Assembly: GCF_003443875.1 (NCBI RefSeq) | Contig: NZ_CP027482.1 | Location: forward strand, 744,001-808,000 | Direction of reading: 5' to 3' | DNA length: 64,000 bases | Origin: Aeromicrobium sp. A1-2 | GTDB lineage: Bacteria > Actinomycetota > Actinomycetes > Propionibacteriales > Nocardioidaceae | Part shown: one piece after another, positions 28,033 through 35,594 of the stretch | Layout of the letters: each line of letters begins with the position of its first letter | How positions within the stretch are numbered: the stretch's first letter is position 1 | Translations under genes and position numbers: made by a program | The notes under the pieces: model-generated | What the model saw: only the letters and a program-made list of their open reading frames with translations | What the model was told of the DNA's origin: nothing | Databases searched by the model: none

Positions 28033-28154
28033 GCGCTGAACCTTACTGCGCCTCTCGGACGAGGCGGCTCGCGCGGGCAGATAGGGTCACATGGAACCTT
28101 CGGCGAGCGAGCCGCGTTGGTCCAGATGGTGACCGCCCGAACCAGGAGTACTCA

Positions 28155-28928
28155 GTGAGCAACGAACGTCAGCAGCGCGCCGCCCGTGCCGAGCAGATGC
28201 GCAAGCAACGGGAGAAGTCCGACCGCAAGCAGCGCAACGTCATCACGATCGCCATCGTGGTCGTCGTGGTTGCGCTCACGGCACTCGGTGGCTACGCGAT
28301 CAAGTCCGCCAGCGACGACAACGCCAAGGTCGAGGACGTCATCAAGCCGGCGAACGCGACCAAGGATTTCGGCATCGTCTATGACGCTGCCGCGGCCGGT
28401 GGCAGCGCGGAGGCCGACAGCAAGCCCGTGTCGGTCGAGATCTACGAGGACTTCCAGTGCCCCGCATGCCTCCAGTTCGAGCAGCAGAGCGGCGCGTTCC
28501 TCAAGCAGCAGGTCGCCAGTGGCGCCATCACGATTACCTACCGTCCGTTCTCGTTCCTCGACGAGCTCGGTGGCAGCCCCAACGACTACTCGAAGCGTTC
28601 GACCAACGCAGCGTTGTGCGTGCTCGACCAGGGTGGCGTCGCGGACTACCAGAAGGCGCACGACTACCTGTACTCCAACCAGCCGCAGGAGGGGACCGCC
28701 GGGCCGGAGAACGCGGCCCTCGTCACGGCCATGGAGGGTCTGGGATTTACCGGGCTCGACTCCTGCATCAAGACCGAGAAGTTCGTGCCGTGGGTCAAGG
28801 CAGCCAAGGACAAGGGCTCGGATGACGGAGTCGGCAGCACCCCGACCGTGAAGGTGGCCGGCAAGGTCGTCGAATCACCGACGCCCGCCAGCCTGCAGCA
28901 GGCTGTCGAAGCGGCCCAGAAGGGCTGA
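28155..28928 (+). CDS. Membrane-anchored DsbA-like thioredoxin-fold protein
   Basis: The 257-residue protein has a charged N-terminal tail, one membrane span (about residues 28-48, VITIAIVVVVVALTALGGYA) and an extracytoplasmic thioredoxin/DsbA fold. The active site is CPAC in YEDFQCPACLQFEQ (about residues 100-103), and the cis-proline is in GSTPTVKVAGK. A second cysteine pair, Cys156 region (ALCVLD) and LDSCIKT, could form a structural disulfide. Such proteins help disulfide formation in exported proteins of actinobacteria, working with VKOR or DsbB. It starts at GTG 28155 with CCAGGAG upstream. Confidence 0.88.
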   Translation: MSNERQQRAARAEQMRKQREKSDRKQRNVITIAIVVVVVALTALGGYAIKSASDDNAKVEDVIKPANATKDFGIVYDAAAAGGSAEADSKPVSVEIYEDFQCPACLQFEQQSGAFLKQQVASGAITITYRPFSFLDELGGSPNDYSKRSTNAALCVLDQGGVADYQKAHDYLYSNQPQEGTAGPENAALVTAMEGLGFTGLDSCIKTEKFVPWVKAAKDKGSDDGVGSTPTVKVAGKVVESPTPASLQQAVEAAQKG

Positions 28929-28949
28929 CGTGGGCTCAGCCGGCCAGGC

Positions 28950-29306
28950 TCACAGCGCGCTTCCGAGTGCGTAGCCGCACGACGCCGCCGCGATGCTCAG
29001 CACGAGCATCGCGGCGGCGTTGACTGCGGCTGCGCCGTACCGACGGTCCAGCGCGAGGTGCACGGTCTCGACACTGGCGGTGCTGAACGTCGTGTAGCCG
29101 CCGAGGAATCCGGTGCCGATGATGGTGTGCCACAGGTCTCCGGTGCCGAGGCCGACGACGAGACCCAGCAGCAGCGAACCACTGATGTTGATCAGGTGCG
29201 TCGACCACGGCAGCCTCTTCGACGCGCGCGGGCGCACCCAGGCATCGAGCGAGTAGCGGGCGCCGGCACCCAGCCCACCGGCCAGGGCCATCATCAGCGG
29301 CGTCAT
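28950..29306 (-). CDS. crcB: Fluoride efflux channel subunit CrcB/Fluc (second copy)
   Basis: The 118-residue protein has four hydrophobic spans and the Fluc signatures AGGLGAGARYSLD, NISGSLLLGLVVG and GTGFLGGYTTFST. Fluc channels are dual-topology dimers that expel fluoride passively. This copy and the overlapping one upstream are probably the two halves of a heterodimer, as is usual where two small crcB genes are adjacent. Its ATG overlaps the stop of the first crcB by four bases (29303-29306). Confidence 0.92.
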   Translation of the reverse strand: MTPLMMALAGGLGAGARYSLDAWVRPRASKRLPWSTHLINISGSLLLGLVVGLGTGDLWHTIIGTGFLGGYTTFSTASVETVHLALDRRYGAAAVNAAAMLVLSIAAASCGYALGSAL

Positions 29307-29683
29307 CGGACGACCGCCCGGGCAGTCACGATGCCCAGGAGCGCGGCCAGCAGGCCCGCCACGACCGTGCCGACGGCGTAGGCCAGGCCGAGCGCGACGT
29401 GATCGCCGCGTAGCAGGGTGTCGGTCTCGACCGCGAGGGCGCTGTACGTCGTGAACCCGCCGAGCAGTCCGGTGCCCAGCAGCAGTCGCAGTCGGTTGGC
29501 CCGGGCGCTGTGGTCGTGCACGATGAGGACTGCGAGCAGGGCACCCAGGGCGAACGACCCCACGACGTTGACCACGAAGGTGGCCAGCGGGAACAGCCGG
29601 TCGGCGTCCAGGGCCTCCGCGATCCCAAATCGGCCCAGGGTGCCGACGGCGCCGCCGACGGCGACCAGGGCGAAGGACTTCAC
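29303..29683 (-). CDS. crcB: Fluoride efflux channel subunit CrcB/Fluc (first copy)
   Basis: The 126-residue membrane protein has four spans and Fluc motifs VGGAVGTLGRFGI, VNVVGSFALGALLAV and GTGLLGGFTTYSAL. The GTG at 29683 overlaps the stop of the lysE-like gene, so all three genes are translationally coupled. Together with the second crcB it likely forms a heterodimeric fluoride channel. I looked for a fluoride riboswitch upstream of the operon and found none. Confidence 0.92.
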   Translation of the reverse strand: MKSFALVAVGGAVGTLGRFGIAEALDADRLFPLATFVVNVVGSFALGALLAVLIVHDHSARANRLRLLLGTGLLGGFTTYSALAVETDTLLRGDHVALGLAYAVGTVVAGLLAALLGIVTARAVVR

Positions 29684-30303
29684 CGGTCCATTAGACCGTG
29701 CAGCAGGCTGGCGGCGATCGCCGCCATGACGACGGCGATGAGTCCGTCGAGGATGCGCCAGGCGTTCGGACGGGCGAACAGTGGGCGGAGCAGTCGCGCA
29801 CCGAAGCCCAGCGCAGCGAACCAGATGACCGACCCCAGCACCGCGCCGGCGCCGAACCACCAGCGGTCCTCGCCGTGCGTACCGGCGACGGAGCCGAGGA
29901 GCAGGACCGTGTCGAGGTAGACGTGCGGGTTGAGCCAGGTCAGGGCGACGGCAGTCGTGACGACCGGCCACAGCGGCGTCGACTCGGCGGGGGACTCGTC
30001 GATCACGGAGGGCCGCACGGCCCGTCGAGCAGCGAGCCCCGCGTACGTCAGCAGGAAGGCAGCACCCCCGATGCGCATCGTGTCCAGCAGCCACGGTGCG
30101 AGCTGCAGCAGACTCCCGATGCCTGCGACGCCCAGGGCGATCAGGAGGGCGTCCGACACCATGCAGACCAGCACCACGACAAGGACGTGCTGCCGCAGGA
30201 GTCCCTGCCGCAGGACGAAGGCGTTCTGCGCACCGATCGCGATGATCAGGGACAGCCCGAAGCCCAGGCCCGCGAGGGCGGTGACGAGGGCGGCGTGATC
30301 CAT
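29680..30303 (-). CDS. LysE/ArgO-type amino acid exporter
   Basis: The 207-residue protein has about six membrane spans. GFGLSLIIAIGAQNAFVLRQGL (in part) and TWLNPHVYLDTVLLLGS match the LysE family, in particular the LysE/ArgO branch that exports lysine and arginine; NPHVYLDT is a branch signature. An ATG at 30303 follows a G-rich stretch and begins near the first span; a start at 30345 would add 14 polar residues. It is the first gene of the lysE-crcB-crcB operon. The coupling of basic amino acid export with fluoride export is curious; the deiminase operon lies 13 kb away. Confidence 0.88.
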   Translation of the reverse strand: MDHAALVTALAGLGFGLSLIIAIGAQNAFVLRQGLLRQHVLVVVLVCMVSDALLIALGVAGIGSLLQLAPWLLDTMRIGGAAFLLTYAGLAARRAVRPSVIDESPAESTPLWPVVTTAVALTWLNPHVYLDTVLLLGSVAGTHGEDRWWFGAGAVLGSVIWFAALGFGARLLRPLFARPNAWRILDGLIAVVMAAIAASLLHGLMDR

Positions 30304-30353
30304 CCCCCCATCCAAGTGCACCGCCGCACCATCCCGCACATACACCTGGCGGG

Positions 30354-30746
30354 TCAGGGACCCGTCAGTGGTTGGCTGTGGCCATCGGGGGAGATGGCGC
30401 GGCGCAGGAGCTCGATGTCTTCGGCCCCCAGATGGCCCGCGAACCGCATGAGTGCCGCCCGGCGGTCGCCAGCCCCGGTCAAATGTTGCAGCATGGCCAG
30501 TCCGGTGTGCTCGGCCTCGGTCCTGGTGGCCGCGAACCGGATCCCTCTCGCGTCGACACCGGCGCGCTCGACGTCGCCCTTGCCGCGCAGACGATCCAGT
30601 GCCGTGAGCACCGTGGTGTGGGCGGGTAGCTGGCCGGGGAGGGCCTGTTGGATCTCCTTGGCGGTCAGCGGGCGCTCACCACCCCACAGAGTCCGGAGAA
30701 CCTGGGCCTCCAACTCGCCGTGCGCGCGCCTGCCTGTTTCGGTCAT
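30354..30746 (-). CDS. BlaI/MecI/CopY-family transcriptional repressor
   Basis: The 130-residue protein has an N-terminal winged helix (about residues 8-75), with GELEAQVLRTLWGGERPLTAKEIQQAL and HTTVLTALDRLRGKGDVERA (shown in part), matching the BlaI/CopY family. The C-terminal 50 residues form the dimerisation part. The ATG at 30746 has GAGGA before it. It is divergent from a four-gene copper cluster, and the interval contains CTACGCAATGTAG, close to the TACA/TGTA-type operators of this family. It therefore likely represses the copper genes and itself. No metal-binding CxC motif of CopY type is present, so the signal is unclear. Confidence 0.85.
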   Translation of the reverse strand: MTETGRRAHGELEAQVLRTLWGGERPLTAKEIQQALPGQLPAHTTVLTALDRLRGKGDVERAGVDARGIRFAATRTEAEHTGLAMLQHLTGAGDRRAALMRFAGHLGAEDIELLRRAISPDGHSQPLTGP

Positions 30747-30781
30747 CGGGATCCTCGTCTGATGCCGCCGGTCCATGTCTT

Positions 30782-30794
30782 CTACGCAATGTAG
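30782..30794. promoter_or_regulatory. BlaI/CopY-type operator candidate
   Basis: CTAC(N5)GTAG (30782-30785, 30791-30794) is an inverted repeat resembling the TACA/TGTA operators recognised by BlaI, MecI and CopY proteins. It lies between the repressor gene start at 30746 and the divergent copper cluster start at 30839. Confidence 0.55.
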
Positions 30795-30826
30795 TACCCC
30801 ATGCCGGTCAGCAGGAAGCCGATCGG

Positions 30827-30832
30827 TAGATT
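30827..30832 (+). promoter_or_regulatory. -10 element TAGATT, leaderless start of the copper-cluster membrane gene
   Basis: TAGATT ends six bases before the second of two consecutive GTG codons (30839). This favours 30839 over 30836 as the start and suggests a leaderless transcript. Confidence 0.5.
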
Positions 30833-30838
30833 GACGTG

Positions 30839-31408
30839 GTGACCAGTGTGGCTCGTACGTCCCGGACGTCGCTGACGTCGGGGCACGTGCGCGCGATCAG
30901 AGCGGCTGTTGTTGCTGTGCTGACCGTGACGGTCGCTGCCGGGTGTCATGTTGCCGGTGGCGGCACGACCCCTTCGTGGGTCATGGCTGGCCTCATGCTC
31001 GCTGCGGGCACTCCGCTCAGCTGGAAGATCAGCGCCCATCGGTGGTCGGTCCGTGAACTCTTCGCGATGTTCCTGCTGGCGCAGGCTGCAGTGCACCTGC
31101 TGAGCATGTCGTCCCTGAACGGCGAGCACGGGATGGGCGGCATGGGGGTGTCGACCGCCATGGTCTCGGCGCACCTGCTCGGTGGCGCGGGTCTGGTGGT
31201 GTCGATCCGCTGGGGCGAACGCGTCCTGTGGTCGCTGGTCGACGTCCTGGCCCTGCGGCCGATGGCGCTCCTCCTCGCGGGCGCGCCGGTCCTCCAGGCG
31301 CGGGCTGTCGTCGCGGTGTCCGTCGCCTCACCCCGCCATATGACGTCGTGGCACGTGGCGCCGAGCCGAGCCCCACCCGGCGTCGCCGCGCGCATGGTCA
31401 CCCTCTGA
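30839..31408 (+). CDS. Uncharacterised His/Met-rich membrane protein of copper cluster
   Basis: I do not recognise a named family. The 189-residue protein has about four hydrophobic segments: residues 19-36, 46-62, 73-90 and 108-125. Between the third and fourth lies the short His/Met-rich loop GEHGMGGMG, and further histidines sit within spans (GCHVAGGG, AVHLLSM, SAHLLGG). Such residues suggest transition-metal contact. The C-terminal 60 residues are polar and of low complexity. The protein is the first gene downstream of the candidate BlaI operator and precedes copC, so it is likely part of copper handling. It could be a copper transporter or assembly factor. Confidence 0.6.
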   Translation: MTSVARTSRTSLTSGHVRAIRAAVVAVLTVTVAAGCHVAGGGTTPSWVMAGLMLAAGTPLSWKISAHRWSVRELFAMFLLAQAAVHLLSMSSLNGEHGMGGMGVSTAMVSAHLLGGAGLVVSIRWGERVLWSLVDVLALRPMALLLAGAPVLQARAVVAVSVASPRHMTSWHVAPSRAPPGVAARMVTL

Positions 31409-31515
31409 GCCGATCGGTTCCGTAGGCTCCTGCGCACGGCTCCGACCCCGGCCATCGCACCCATCCGGTGCGCCGTCCGTCCACTTCGGTGGACGTCGTC
31501 GAGGAGTACCTCACC

Positions 31516-32043
31516 ATGCGCGTGTCCCGTCCGGGACGGGCGATCATGGCTTGCGCGTCACTGCTGGCTGCCTGCTTCATGTGGGCATCGCCGGCTAGCG
31601 CGCACAGCTCTCTGGTCCGCTCGAGTCCCGCAGAAGGCGCGGTGCTGCCCACAGCGCCACGCAGCATCACCCTGGAGTTCAACGAGAAGGTCTCGAAGAT
31701 CGCCCCGGCCATCGTCCTGCGCAACGACGCCGAGGCGGTCATCAGCAGTCGTCCACCGACGGTCGGTCGGACCACGATCAGCTCGACGGTTCCCACAGGG
31801 CTGCCCGACGGTAGCTACTCCATCGTCTGGCGGGTCGTGTCGGATGACGGGCACCCGATTCAGGGCGTGATCCGGTTCGTGATCGGGCATGCGTCTGATC
31901 CGGTCGATGCGAACGAGGTCGATGCACCCGAGAACTCGACGAGCCGCAGCTGGACCTGGCTGCCCGTCGCGGCAGCTGTTCTCGCTGCCCTGATCGGCGC
32001 CGCGCTCGTGCTGCGCCGCTACAACACCAACCACACCCCTTGA
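31516..32043 (+). CDS. CopC-domain copper-binding protein, membrane anchored
   Basis: The 175-residue protein has a signal peptide ending ASPAS-A, giving a mature N-terminus HSSLVRSSPAEG with the leading histidine that binds Cu(II) in CopC proteins. A CopC beta-barrel follows (to about residue 125), including SDDGHPIQG with the second copper ligands Asp/His. A C-terminal membrane span (about 148-168) and a short basic tail follow. It resembles the CopC/YobA/YcnJ N-domain group, without the fused CopD. The ATG at 31516 has GAGGAG ten bases upstream. It precedes PCu(A)C by 18 bases. Confidence 0.9.
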   Translation: MRVSRPGRAIMACASLLAACFMWASPASAHSSLVRSSPAEGAVLPTAPRSITLEFNEKVSKIAPAIVLRNDAEAVISSRPPTVGRTTISSTVPTGLPDGSYSIVWRVVSDDGHPIQGVIRFVIGHASDPVDANEVDAPENSTSRSWTWLPVAAAVLAALIGAALVLRRYNTNHTP

Positions 32044-32061
32044 ACTGAACTGGAGAATTTC

Positions 32062-32625
32062 ATGAACATGCGAACCGCTCGTCCCACCTCGACCCGACGT
32101 CTCACGTCCCTCACCGCTGCCGCGGTCGCGGTGGTTGCGTCCCTCGGACTGACTGCATGTGGCAGCAGCGGTGCGGACGTCGCCACCCAGGCGTCCGGAA
32201 TCGTCATCGAGGACCCCTGGGTCAAGGAGGCCGACTCAGGCATGACGGCAGCCTTCGGCGTGCTGCGCAACGACTCGGACACCGAGGCCGTCGTCGTCTC
32301 GGCGACCAGCCCCTCGACGTCGTCGATGGAGCTCCACGAAATGGCCCCCCACGACGACGGCGACATGGTCATGCGGGCCAAGAAGGGTGGTGTGACGATC
32401 CCCGCCGGCGGAACCCACACGCTCGATCCGGGCGCTGATCACCTGATGCTCATGGACGTCACGAAGCCGATCAAGGCCGGTGACACGGTCACGGTCACGC
32501 TGACGTTCGCGGACAAGTCGACGATGAAGTTCACCGCGCCTGCCCGGACGTTCGCGGGCGCGAATGAGGACTATCAGGGCGACGACAAGTCCGGGACGGA
32601 CATGAGCGAGATGGGTGATGAGTGA
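32062..32625 (+). CDS. PCu(A)C copper chaperone lipoprotein
   Basis: The 187-residue protein has a lipoprotein signal peptide with the lipobox LTAC (Cys33). The mature domain shows the PCu(A)C copper site: MELHEMAPHDDGDMVM and further on GADHLMLM, giving the H(M)...M...H.M set of ligands. These chaperones bind Cu(I) and deliver it to the CuA/CuB centre of cytochrome oxidase with Sco proteins. In Streptomyces lividans a similar protein (ECuC) is encoded beside a DyP peroxidase, as here. The stop overlaps the start of the next gene. Confidence 0.92.
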   Translation: MNMRTARPTSTRRLTSLTAAAVAVVASLGLTACGSSGADVATQASGIVIEDPWVKEADSGMTAAFGVLRNDSDTEAVVVSATSPSTSSMELHEMAPHDDGDMVMRAKKGGVTIPAGGTHTLDPGADHLMLMDVTKPIKAGDTVTVTLTFADKSTMKFTAPARTFAGANEDYQGDDKSGTDMSEMGDE

Positions 32626-33847
32626 CGGCGGCGGCGCCCCACCGCCGCGGCTGAACAGACGCCAACTGCTGCGTACAGGCGCCGTCGCCGCGGGCGGGGT
32701 CGCCCTCGGCGTCGCTGCGCGTGAGGCGACGGTTGCCGAGGCGGCATCCCCGGCCGCTCCGGCGATCGTGCCCTTCCGCGGAGTGCACCAGGCCGGGGTG
32801 GCCACCTCCCCGCAGGCGTACGCGGCGTTCGTCGCGTACGACCTGCGCGGAGGGGTGGACCGCGAGGCGCTGGTGCGGCTCATGCGGATCTGGACCGATG
32901 ACATCGAGCGTCTGAGCCAGGGGCGACCAGGACTGTCGGACACCGAGCCCGAGCTGGCTCTGGCGAAGGCCAGGCTGACGGTGACCCTGGGACTTGGACC
33001 GGGGGTGTTCGACGCGGCGCGACTGCCGGATCGCAAGCCGTCGTGGCTCGCGCCGCTGCCGGCATTCGGCATCGATCGCCTCGAGGAGCAGTGGTCCGGC
33101 GGCGACCTGCTGCTCCAGGTCTGCGCGGACGACGAGCTGACGGTCTCGCACGCGGTGCGGGTGCTGACCAAGGAGGCACGGACCTTCACCTCCGTGCGAT
33201 GGGTGCAGCGAGGATTTCGTCAGTCGTCGCCCACCGCGGGTGCGGGAGGCTCGACCCGCAACCTGATGGGGCAGGTCGACGGCACCCGCAACCCCGACGC
33301 GGACACCGAGTCGAGTCTGTTCTGGATCGGCGATCGCTCACAGCAGTGGTTCGGACCCCAGCCGAGCTGGCTGACTGGCGGGACCTCGCTGGTCGTGCGT
33401 CGTATCGCGATGGAACTCGACACGTGGGACGAACTCGATCGCACGGGCCGTGAGCAGGCCGTCGGACGCCGCCTCGACAACGGTGCACCCCTGACCGGCA
33501 TGCGGGAGAAGGACGAGCCGGACCTGGAGGCGCTCAACGACCTGGGGCTGGAAGTCATCGAGCCGTTCGCGCACATCCGGCGAGCGCGGTCCGACGATCC
33601 TCGCGAGCGTTTCCTGCGGCGTCCGTACAACTACGACGAGGCGCCGCCGAAGGGGCAGCTCAGCAGCTCAGGCCTGGTCTTCGCGACCTATCAGGCCGAC
33701 GTGGACAAGCAGTACGTGCCCATCCAACGGCGGCTCGACGAGCTCGACCTGCTCAACAAGTGGACGACCCCGATCGGGTCCGCGGTGTTCGCCGTCCCAC
33801 CGGGTTGTCAGCGGGGCGAGTTCCTTGCCCAGTCGCTGCTGGGTTGA
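32618..33847 (+). CDS. Tat-exported DyP-type haem peroxidase
   Basis: The 409-residue protein begins with a twin-arginine signal, LNRRQLLRTGAVAAGG, cleaved near AEAASPA. The DyP domain follows. It contains the GXXDG motif as GQVDGTRN (about residue 220), with the distal aspartate, and the proximal haem histidine in EPFAHIRRARSDD (about residue 315). DyP enzymes oxidise dyes, metals and phenolics with hydrogen peroxide. In Streptomyces the homologous DtpA lies in an operon with an extracellular copper chaperone and depends on copper trafficking. The ATG at 32618 (or GTG 32615) overlaps the end of PCu(A)C, so the two are coupled. Confidence 0.93.
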   Translation: MSDGGGAPPPRLNRRQLLRTGAVAAGGVALGVAAREATVAEAASPAAPAIVPFRGVHQAGVATSPQAYAAFVAYDLRGGVDREALVRLMRIWTDDIERLSQGRPGLSDTEPELALAKARLTVTLGLGPGVFDAARLPDRKPSWLAPLPAFGIDRLEEQWSGGDLLLQVCADDELTVSHAVRVLTKEARTFTSVRWVQRGFRQSSPTAGAGGSTRNLMGQVDGTRNPDADTESSLFWIGDRSQQWFGPQPSWLTGGTSLVVRRIAMELDTWDELDRTGREQAVGRRLDNGAPLTGMREKDEPDLEALNDLGLEVIEPFAHIRRARSDDPRERFLRRPYNYDEAPPKGQLSSSGLVFATYQADVDKQYVPIQRRLDELDLLNKWTTPIGSAVFAVPPGCQRGEFLAQSLLG

Positions 33848-33880
33848 GCGCAGGCCCCGCCGCCTCGCACGTCGTGCGCG

Positions 33881-34150
33881 CCCGGCAGGACTCCGTCGGG
33901 CGCTGGGCGCCCTCCTCCCCGAATCCTGAACGACGGGATTCGCGAGCGGACCTCACGTTTCGTTGGCGCGCCCGGCAGGACTCCGTCGGGCGCTGGGCGC
34001 CCTCCTCCCCGAATCCTGAACGACGGGATTCGCCAGCGGACCTCACGTTTCGTTGGCGCGCCCGGCAGGACTCCGTCGGGCGCTGGGCGCCCTCCTCCCC
34101 GAATCCTGAACGACGGGATTCGCCAGCGGACCTCACGTTTCGTTGGCGCG
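33881..34150. repeat. Three 90-bp tandem repeats containing tRNA-Arg 3' end
   Basis: Three units of exactly 90 bases (33881-33970, 33971-34060, 34061-34150) differ at only one position (33953). Each begins with CCCGGCAGGA and the preceding TGGCGCG, together the complement of the last bases of tRNA-Arg plus its encoded CCA. Each unit also contains two hairpins, GGGCGC-TGG-GCGCCC and GAATCC-(N8)-GGATTC, of terminator type. The array is immediately downstream of the tRNA on the minus strand. Frames that appear open across it are repeat artefacts. Confidence 0.95.
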
Positions 34151-34220
34151 CCCGGCAGGATTCGAACCTGCGACCTAGAGATTAGAAGGCTCTTGCTCTA
34201 TCCGTCTGAGCTACGGGCGC
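34147..34220 (-). tRNA. tRNA-Arg (anticodon TCT)
   Basis: On the minus strand the acceptor GCGCCCG pairs perfectly with CGGGCGC, followed by discriminator G and an encoded CCA (34146-34144). The anticodon loop reads CTTCTAA with anticodon TCT; base pair 31-39 looks like a C-T mismatch. The T-arm is GCAGGTTCGAATCCTGC. The last 17 bases, including CCA, recur in the tandem repeats downstream. Confidence 0.95.
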
Positions 34221-34300
34221 TCGGGCGTTGCCACCCGGGGTAAGCCTATCTGCGCCGGTCGCCGAGCATGCGGGCCCAAGCCCCGATCACCTGCATGCCC

Positions 34301-34306
34301 TACGAT
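34301..34306 (+). promoter_or_regulatory. -10 element TACGAT, leaderless start of PrsW gene
   Basis: TACGAT is followed after six bases by GTG 34313, the start of the family-like sequence. The spacing predicts a leaderless message. Confidence 0.55.
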
Positions 34307-34312
34307 TTGCGG

Positions 34313-35494
34313 GTGACAGAAGCGACTGCCGCCGCCATCCCAGCCGCGCTGCCCAAGTATCGAGAGCCGTTCCGCCAGCGCGGACGTGTGGCCCTGATCG
34401 TCCTGTTCGTCCTGATCGCGATCGCAGGTATTGCCGGCGGAGCCGCGATCTCGTTCAGCGCAGGCGATCCCGAGGGTGCCGGCCTCTCGGTGATGTTCGC
34501 GATCGTGCCACTGCCGCTGCTACTGCTCGCCTACTGGTGGCTCGACCGCTATGAGCCGGAGCCGCGCCGCTACAAGTTCGCGGCGTTCGTGTGGGGTGGA
34601 GTGGTCGCCGTCGCGATCGCGCTTGCTCTGGAGGTCTGGATCCAGAACACGTGGGACCTGAGCGACGAGACCGCGGCCTCGGTCGTCGCACCCCTCGTGG
34701 AGGAGCCGGCCAAGTGCCTGTTCCTCCTGCTGACCTTCGTCCGCTCCCGCCGCGTGATCGACGGTTTCCTCGACGGCCTGGTGTACGCGGGCATCGTCGG
34801 CGTCGGCTTCGCCTTCGTGGAGAACATCGGCTACTACGCCGCGAGCTACCTCGGCTCGCCCGACATCCAGGTCGCCGGCGCCGAGGGCGTCACGACGACG
34901 TTCGTGGTCCGGGGGCTCTTCAGTCCGTTCGCCCACCCGCTGTTCACCTCGGCATTCGGGATCGCGGTCGGACTGGCCGTTGCGCGGCGCTCCAAGGTGC
35001 TCAAGGTCGTGATCCTCATGGTGGGCCTGGCAGCGAGTGTTGGGCTGCACGCGGTGTGGAACGGGTCACTGAGCTATGGCGGAGGCGCCGGCTTCGTGCT
35101 GGCCTATCTCGCTCTCGCGATCGTCCTGGCCGGCATCACGATCTTGGCGATCGTCGCGCGGGTCCGTCAGGTCAGGACTCTGGAGCGCTCGCTGTCCTAC
35201 GTCGCGCAACGTGGGTGGATCCATCCGGCCGAGATCCCCTACCTTTCGCGCTTCGGCTACCGCAAGGCAGCCCGCCGTTTCGCGAAGGATCACGGGGGCA
35301 GGGTGACGGCCAAGGTCGTGAAGCGCTACCAGCGGCACGCGACCGAGATGGCGTTCCTGCACGATGCGATGATGACTGGTCGGTCGATCCCCCACGGGGT
35401 CGAGCGCACGTATGCACTGCTCGATGCGATGTACGCACTGCGTCCCGCTCTTCGATTCCCGCCCGCCCTCCAGAACACCGCACGTCACTTCTGA
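34313..35494 (+). CDS. PrsW-family intramembrane metalloprotease
   Basis: The 393-residue protein has about eight membrane spans and the PrsW motifs: VAPLVEEPAKCLFL (EExxK), GFAFVENIGYY (FxxxEN), SPFAHPLFTSAFG (H) and LHAVWNGS (HxxWN). In Bacillus, PrsW cleaves the anti-sigma factor RsiW; other members act on various regulators or are of unknown role. The C-terminal 100 residues, with WIHPAEIPYL, are a soluble actinobacterial extension. A GTG at 34313 is chosen because TACGAT precedes it by six bases and it follows the upstream tRNA closely. It is followed by the GTPase pair in the same direction. Confidence 0.88.
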   Translation: MTEATAAAIPAALPKYREPFRQRGRVALIVLFVLIAIAGIAGGAAISFSAGDPEGAGLSVMFAIVPLPLLLLAYWWLDRYEPEPRRYKFAAFVWGGVVAVAIALALEVWIQNTWDLSDETAASVVAPLVEEPAKCLFLLLTFVRSRRVIDGFLDGLVYAGIVGVGFAFVENIGYYAASYLGSPDIQVAGAEGVTTTFVVRGLFSPFAHPLFTSAFGIAVGLAVARRSKVLKVVILMVGLAASVGLHAVWNGSLSYGGGAGFVLAYLALAIVLAGITILAIVARVRQVRTLERSLSYVAQRGWIHPAEIPYLSRFGYRKAARRFAKDHGGRVTAKVVKRYQRHATEMAFLHDAMMTGRSIPHGVERTYALLDAMYALRPALRFPPALQNTARHF

Positions 35495-35594
35495 CCCGCC
35501 CGCCGCACGGGACGTGGCGGCGAACTGTCCTCACGTCCACTAATCTGTGTGCCAGCCCCCCATCCGCACAGACCCGTCAACGAAAGGAGCCACC

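Noticed and set aside
30304..30353. Fluoride riboswitch before the lysE-crcB operon
   Set aside because: The 50-base leader is too short and shows none of the conserved fluoride riboswitch pattern.
33881..34150. CRISPR-like array
   Set aside because: The units are directly adjacent 90-bp copies with no variable spacers, and they derive from a tRNA end.
33753..34185. Open frames on both strands crossing the 90-bp repeats
   Set aside because: They translate the same repeat three times and include tRNA sequence. They are a consequence of the repeat length being a multiple of three.
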